This document shows positions 6,884-10,512 of a stretch of 10,512 bases of DNA, one piece after another. This stretch comes from Euryarchaeota archaeon UBA53 (GTDB lineage: Archaea; Thermoplasmatota; Poseidoniia; Poseidoniales; Poseidoniaceae), in contig DAZU01000029.1 in assembly GCA_002507425.1 (NCBI GenBank), forward strand, positions 1 to 10,512. Reading direction: 5' to 3'. A program made the translations under genes and the position numbers. Position 1 is the stretch's first letter. The number at the start of each line of letters is the position of its first letter. Under the pieces are notes generated by a model. It was not told where the DNA came from. It saw nothing but the letters and a program-made list of their open reading frames with translations, and made no database searches.

Positions 6884-9800
6884 TTACATGACAATGATGA
6901 AAAACAAACTACTGGACGTTCACAAACCTCATGGTCTGGAACAATCTTATTGAATGACCACCACACAATTCCCGTAACTGATGAATTGACGATTTCAGCA
7001 TGTACAAATGTGACCATGTCTAGTGGAGTTCGAATTTATGTAGAGGGCAGAATTATAGTAGAGGGCACGAAAAGTTGCCCGGTATATTTCGATTACTCAG
7101 GTAGCGGAGACCATATGGGAATCCAATTCAACTCCTCGTCTAACGGTAGAGGTAGTAAAATAGACAATGCATCAATAATTCATTCAACTTACGGTATAAC
7201 GGTATACAATTCTGACCCTTACCTAGCAAACGTAACTATTTGGAATCCTGACGATGTTGGTGTAGATTTGTTCAATTCTGCAACACCCATTATCCGTGAT
7301 TTGGTTATTGACGAAGCAGGTCAGGATTGGGTATTTCCCGCTTATTGGCGTTACGGTATAGGATTGTCAATTGGAGCAGGCTCAGCACCTAATATTGACG
7401 GTCTTACAATCAAAGATACTATCACTAGAGGGCTTAACATGTGGGGTAATTCTGGTGGAATTATTAGAAATCTCACCATTCAAAATGTGAGTGGGGCAAC
7501 ACTTGCCCAAGCCGCAGGCATCTGGGTAGAAGATAGTGTGCCGCTTATTGAAGAAGCAGTAATCGACAAATCAGATCACGGGGTGATTATTCGGCATATG
7601 ACTGACGGGTCATTGACTAGGGCAGTAATAAGGGATTTAGAAATAACCAATTCCATGTACAGAGCAATGATTTTGGACAAAGATGATAGAACAAATTACA
7701 CTAATTATCAAAGTGCTATAATCGAAGGATTGACGATTCTAGGAACCGGAGGTCCGGACGCTAAAACACCTGGTATAGCAACAGCTGCAATCGAAATTAA
7801 TGCGACAGGGGCTTGGATTGAAGACGCTTATCTTGGCAATAATGATGCAGTAGGGATTCAATTATTTTTTGTCGATTCAACAACAGAATTTAACAATATA
7901 ACAATTAATAATTCTGGTGGCTCTGGGACTGGTGCAAATGCTGCGGGTATTTCTGTTCGCTCGTCTTACTTCGCCGCTAGTTTCAATGATTTAGAGATTT
8001 CAAACTCAACAGGGCCAGGTGTTTATGCTAGGAATGGAGGCGCGATTCAAGGTAGCGATTGGTATCTTCACAACAACGGAATGGAAGGTTTCTATCTAGA
8101 ACGGGCAGCCACCATAATAGATGGACTTCATGTAAAGAACAATGCAGATTCAGGTGTGCATATAGATGATGCAAGATATGTATATCTTTCAAATGTTACA
8201 TCCGAACAAAATCAGGATGCAGGACTAGAGTTCAACAGAGCTAATGATATAGAAACAGGATCAGGCGATGTATCTTGTCTTCAATGCACTTCAACAAACG
8301 ATGCGAGAGGAGTGGTAGTTAGAGATTCAGTTGACCTATACCTCCGAAATTTGCAGGTAAATAATCCGTTGTCAGGGCCTGCGATTGCAGTTGACAATAG
8401 CGGACTTAATGTTGGAGTTCAGGGGGGATTGTTCCATTTTCATAATACTACAACGAGTTTGAACTCAACAGGTCCAGCGATTACTATTCAAGGAGCAGAG
8501 GGTGTAATAAATGGTCTTGATATGTTGGGTTCACACTCAGGTTTGGAATGGGATGCAAGTCATAATTTAGAGCGTCAAAGTATTCTATCAAATGCAAACC
8601 TTAGCGGATCGGGATGTCTTAATCTTTCAAATCATGACCAACTATATGGTGAAGGTAACATAATCAAGAACGAGTGTACTGGCGAACTTAATTTTGTAAA
8701 TGTTGAACTTAACTGGTCAAACTTTGAAGATGAAGGGTCTCACATAATGAATCTCGATTCAGAATCACATTTACATTTCAACCAACCTGTGAACCTTAAC
8801 TACACGATTGCAAATATACTAGGCAATGGTTGGATTGAGGAGGCATGGGATATTCAAGTATGGGTCATCAATAACAATTCCAACGGCGTTCCCGCTGCTA
8901 CTGTTAACCTAGGCTTCGATCAACTGGAAACAACAATTTCCAACTCAACAAATGATATTGGCTGGATAACATTTGGCGATTTACGTGGTAAGAAATACTT
9001 CAGTAACGGGGAAACACCCTACACAAATGTTACAATTTCTTGCACCTACGATGCAGTAACAAATTCCAGCAATATTATCCTTGATAAAAACCGTATTGTT
9101 TACTGTCATTTGCCTTTGCAAAATCAGCCACCGTTCGTTATATGGGATTCACCAGTTGATCAGATGGTATATCCTTCACAATCTGAAGTCAATTTCAATG
9201 CCTCAAGATCTTGGGATTTGGATTATGATGTGTTAACTTACACGTGGACTTCTTCAATTGATGGCAAATTAACAGAGGGTCAAGGTATTCAAAATACAAC
9301 CTTCACAGTAAATTCTCAGGACAGTGTTCCTGCTATCTCCCTGAGCGATGGCATTCATACAATCACCTTAGAAGTATGTGATCCAACGTATTGTGAAACT
9401 GAGCAACGTGTCATCGAATTAGCAAATTTGCCACCTACAATTGTTGTAGAAATCGACCCCAGCTTATCTCCTTGGGGTGAACTGATTAGTCCAATAACAA
9501 AACCTGTGATATTTTCATTGAATGGAACGTATGATCCTGAAGGTGACGAATTGGTTTGTTCATGGAGTTGGCCAGGAAACACTCAACTGGTCACAAATTG
9601 CGAGAGTGGTGTTGGATTGATTTCCTTTGCCAATATGTCGCAATCCTCGTTTGATCTCACCTTATCGGTTAGTGACGGTGTTAACCAACCAGTGGATTAC
9701 GTTCTACCAGTTGAATTGTATAACGAAGTCCCTGTATCCTCTTTTGAGATTTTCAGAATAGGAAATTACTCTGAGGATATCATTAATTTAACAAGCACAT

Positions 9801-10512
9801 CTTTTGACCCAGAGGGGGATGAAATTTCATATCTTTGGGAAAGTTCACTTGACGGTATAATTTCAAACGAAAGCAGTTGGGAAGGATATCTAAGTAGAGG
9901 AAATCACGTAATCACTCTTAGTGTTAATGATGGCAGAATGGAGCATCTCAATACTACAAGTCAAAATTCGTCAATCTTACGAGTTGAAAACAGTCCCCCA
10001 AAATCCGTTATTAGTAACCCAATCTCAAATCAGACCTATCCTTCAAATCACAAATTTGAATTTAATTCTTCAGGCTCAGGGGATTGGGATAGCGCTTGCA
10101 CAACTTTTCCCATTGGTATCGAATGGCACTGCTCCAATAGAGAGCCGGCAACAGGCTCGGAATACCTAATCTACAGGTGGGAATCTGATAAGGATGGAAT
10201 ACTACAAGAAAATGGGACCGATTGGTTGATTTTTGAGGGCTATCTTTCAAGCGGAATTCACAATATTACACTAACTTTGAGTGATGGAATCAACGAACAG
10301 ATCAGGACATCGGTGTCAATAGAAGTTGTCCCCTCGGCTCCAAAATTGGAAATAACAAGTCCAGATTTTTCAATTGGATATAACTCAAGTGATGATATTG
10401 TAGTCGACTTAAGAAATAGTGTGGATTACGACGGTGATGATTTTACTTTTACAATTACTAGTAGTTTAGATGGAGAAATACTAACTGCTGAAGACCCGAA
10501 TAAAATTCATGT
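6809..10512 (+). CDS. Secreted parallel beta-helix protein with tandem PKD/Ig-like repeats, 3'-truncated by the window edge
   Basis: The frame is open from ATG 6809 to the window end (1234 full codons, no internal stop). The start is fixed by an in-frame TAA at 6782-6784 with no other ATG between; GTG 6812 is a minor alternative. Residues 1-25 are a Sec-type signal peptide (MVRRLNA, then a hydrophobic core ending SAPIA). Residues about 45-650 show the irregular Ile/Val/Gly/Asn ladder of right-handed parallel beta-helix (NosD/pectate-lyase-like PbH1) repeats, for example GVHIDDARYVYLSNVTSEQNQDAG. Residues about 675-772 resemble a carboxypeptidase-regulatory-like beta-sandwich (GVPAATVNLGF, NDIGWITFGDL). 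From residue 774 come PKD/Ig-like repeats with 'DPEGDEL.Y.W' and 'LSDGIHTITL' signatures. Fourteen cysteines fall in seven close pairs, and there are more than thirty N-X-S/T sequons, consistent with a glycosylated exported protein. Its role is probably adhesion, glycan binding or polysaccharide processing; no catalytic site was recognised. A C-terminal anchor may lie beyond the window. Confidence 0.93.
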   Translation, partial: MVRRLNATAIAILALYLMSISAPIALHDNDEKQTTGRSQTSWSGTILLNDHHTIPVTDELTISACTNVTMSSGVRIYVEGRIIVEGTKSCPVYFDYSGSGDHMGIQFNSSSNGRGSKIDNASIIHSTYGITVYNSDPYLANVTIWNPDDVGVDLFNSATPIIRDLVIDEAGQDWVFPAYWRYGIGLSIGAGSAPNIDGLTIKDTITRGLNMWGNSGGIIRNLTIQNVSGATLAQAAGIWVEDSVPLIEEAVIDKSDHGVIIRHMTDGSLTRAVIRDLEITNSMYRAMILDKDDRTNYTNYQSAIIEGLTILGTGGPDAKTPGIATAAIEINATGAWIEDAYLGNNDAVGIQLFFVDSTTEFNNITINNSGGSGTGANAAGISVRSSYFAASFNDLEISNSTGPGVYARNGGAIQGSDWYLHNNGMEGFYLERAATIIDGLHVKNNADSGVHIDDARYVYLSNVTSEQNQDAGLEFNRANDIETGSGDVSCLQCTSTNDARGVVVRDSVDLYLRNLQVNNPLSGPAIAVDNSGLNVGVQGGLFHFHNTTTSLNSTGPAITIQGAEGVINGLDMLGSHSGLEWDASHNLERQSILSNANLSGSGCLNLSNHDQLYGEGNIIKNECTGELNFVNVELNWSNFEDEGSHIMNLDSESHLHFNQPVNLNYTIANILGNGWIEEAWDIQVWVINNNSNGVPAATVNLGFDQLETTISNSTNDIGWITFGDLRGKKYFSNGETPYTNVTISCTYDAVTNSSNIILDKNRIVYCHLPLQNQPPFVIWDSPVDQMVYPSQSEVNFNASRSWDLDYDVLTYTWTSSIDGKLTEGQGIQNTTFTVNSQDSVPAISLSDGIHTITLEVCDPTYCETEQRVIELANLPPTIVVEIDPSLSPWGELISPITKPVIFSLNGTYDPEGDELVCSWSWPGNTQLVTNCESGVGLISFANMSQSSFDLTLSVSDGVNQPVDYVLPVELYNEVPVSSFEIFRIGNYSEDIINLTSTSFDPEGDEISYLWESSLDGIISNESSWEGYLSRGNHVITLSVNDGRMEHLNTTSQNSSILRVENSPPKSVISNPISNQTYPSNHKFEFNSSGSGDWDSACTTFPIGIEWHCSNREPATGSEYLIYRWESDKDGILQENGTDWLIFEGYLSSGIHNITLTLSDGINEQIRTSVSIEVVPSAPKLEITSPDFSIGYNSSDDIVVDLRNSVDYDGDDFTFTITSSLDGEILTAEDPNKIH
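9128..10512 (+). repeat. At least five tandem PKD/Ig-like domain repeats within the surface protein
   Basis: Repeats begin near 9128, 9431, 9728, 9995 and 10331, so the units are about 270-340 bp (89-112 aa). Most open with a Pro-rich junction (QPPFV, LPPTI, EVPVS, SPPKS, SAPKL). They carry a central D-x-D/E-GDE-x-x-Y-x-W-type strand (YDPEGDELVCSW, FDPEGDEISYLW, YLIYRWESDKDG, VDYDGDDFTFTI). Four of the five close with a 'LSDGIHTITL'-like strand (SFDLTLSVSDG, RGNHVITLSVNDG, SGIHNITLTLSDG). Repeat 4 has an insertion holding a Cys pair. The fifth is cut by the window edge. The DNA is diverged between units, so this is an old protein-level duplication rather than a recent DNA tandem repeat. Confidence 0.85.

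Noticed and set aside
6787..7017. 76-codon minus-strand open frame over the start of the beta-helix gene
   Set aside because: It overlaps the signal peptide and first strands of a clearly real gene and has no protein-like features of its own.
9921..10169. 82-codon plus-strand frame and an overlapping minus-strand frame (10062-10250)
   Set aside because: Both lie inside the PKD repeats, whose frame is unbroken from 6809 to the window end. They are shadows.
1..10512. tRNA, rRNA, CRISPR array, insertion sequence or phage element
   Set aside because: Coding sequence covers nearly all of the window, the two gaps are under 90 bp, and no direct-repeat/spacer pattern, transposase or terminal inverted repeats were seen.

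Overview
The window is AT-rich DNA (roughly 40% GC by eye) from what looks like a free-living marine archaeon, most plausibly a Marine Group II (Poseidoniales-like) euryarchaeon. This is inference. It rests on the combination of large acidic or Asn/Ser/Thr-rich surface proteins with paired cysteines and many N-glycosylation sequons, an archaeal-style winged-helix/STAND ATPase, a bacterial-type UvrC, and gene starts without convincing Shine-Dalgarno sites. No rRNA or other taxonomic marker is present, so the assignment is not secure.

Layout: (1) 1-2871 (+) is the 3' part of a large single-pass membrane protein gene that is already open at the left edge. It encodes a long cysteine-paired extracellular region, one C-terminal membrane helix, a very basic juxtamembrane stretch and an acidic/aromatic tail. 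(2) 2868-4592 (-) is a complete uvrC, the nuclease subunit of UvrABC nucleotide excision repair, overlapping the first gene tail-to-tail by 4 bases. (3) 4593-4678 is a short divergent intergenic region. (4) 4679-6721 (+) is a complete 680-aa protein with an N-terminal winged helix, a STAND-type P-loop NTPase core and a helical C-terminal half, probably a signal-responsive regulator. (5) 6809-10512 (+) is a gene that runs off the right edge. It encodes a signal peptide, a long parallel beta-helix, a small beta-sandwich linker domain and at least five tandem PKD/Ig-like repeats, and is probably a secreted or surface-anchored adhesion or carbohydrate-related protein.

No metabolic pathway or operon is evident. 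The genes alternate between envelope functions (1 and 5), DNA repair (2) and signalling/regulation (4). The STAND gene and the beta-helix gene are co-directional with an 87-bp gap and could be co-transcribed, but nothing in the sequence proves a functional link. I found no tRNA, rRNA, CRISPR array, insertion sequence or attachment site. The two short intergenic regions share a curious arrangement: a tiny ORF starting (A/G)TGTTAGAT overlaps the start codon of the following gene by exactly 7 bases.
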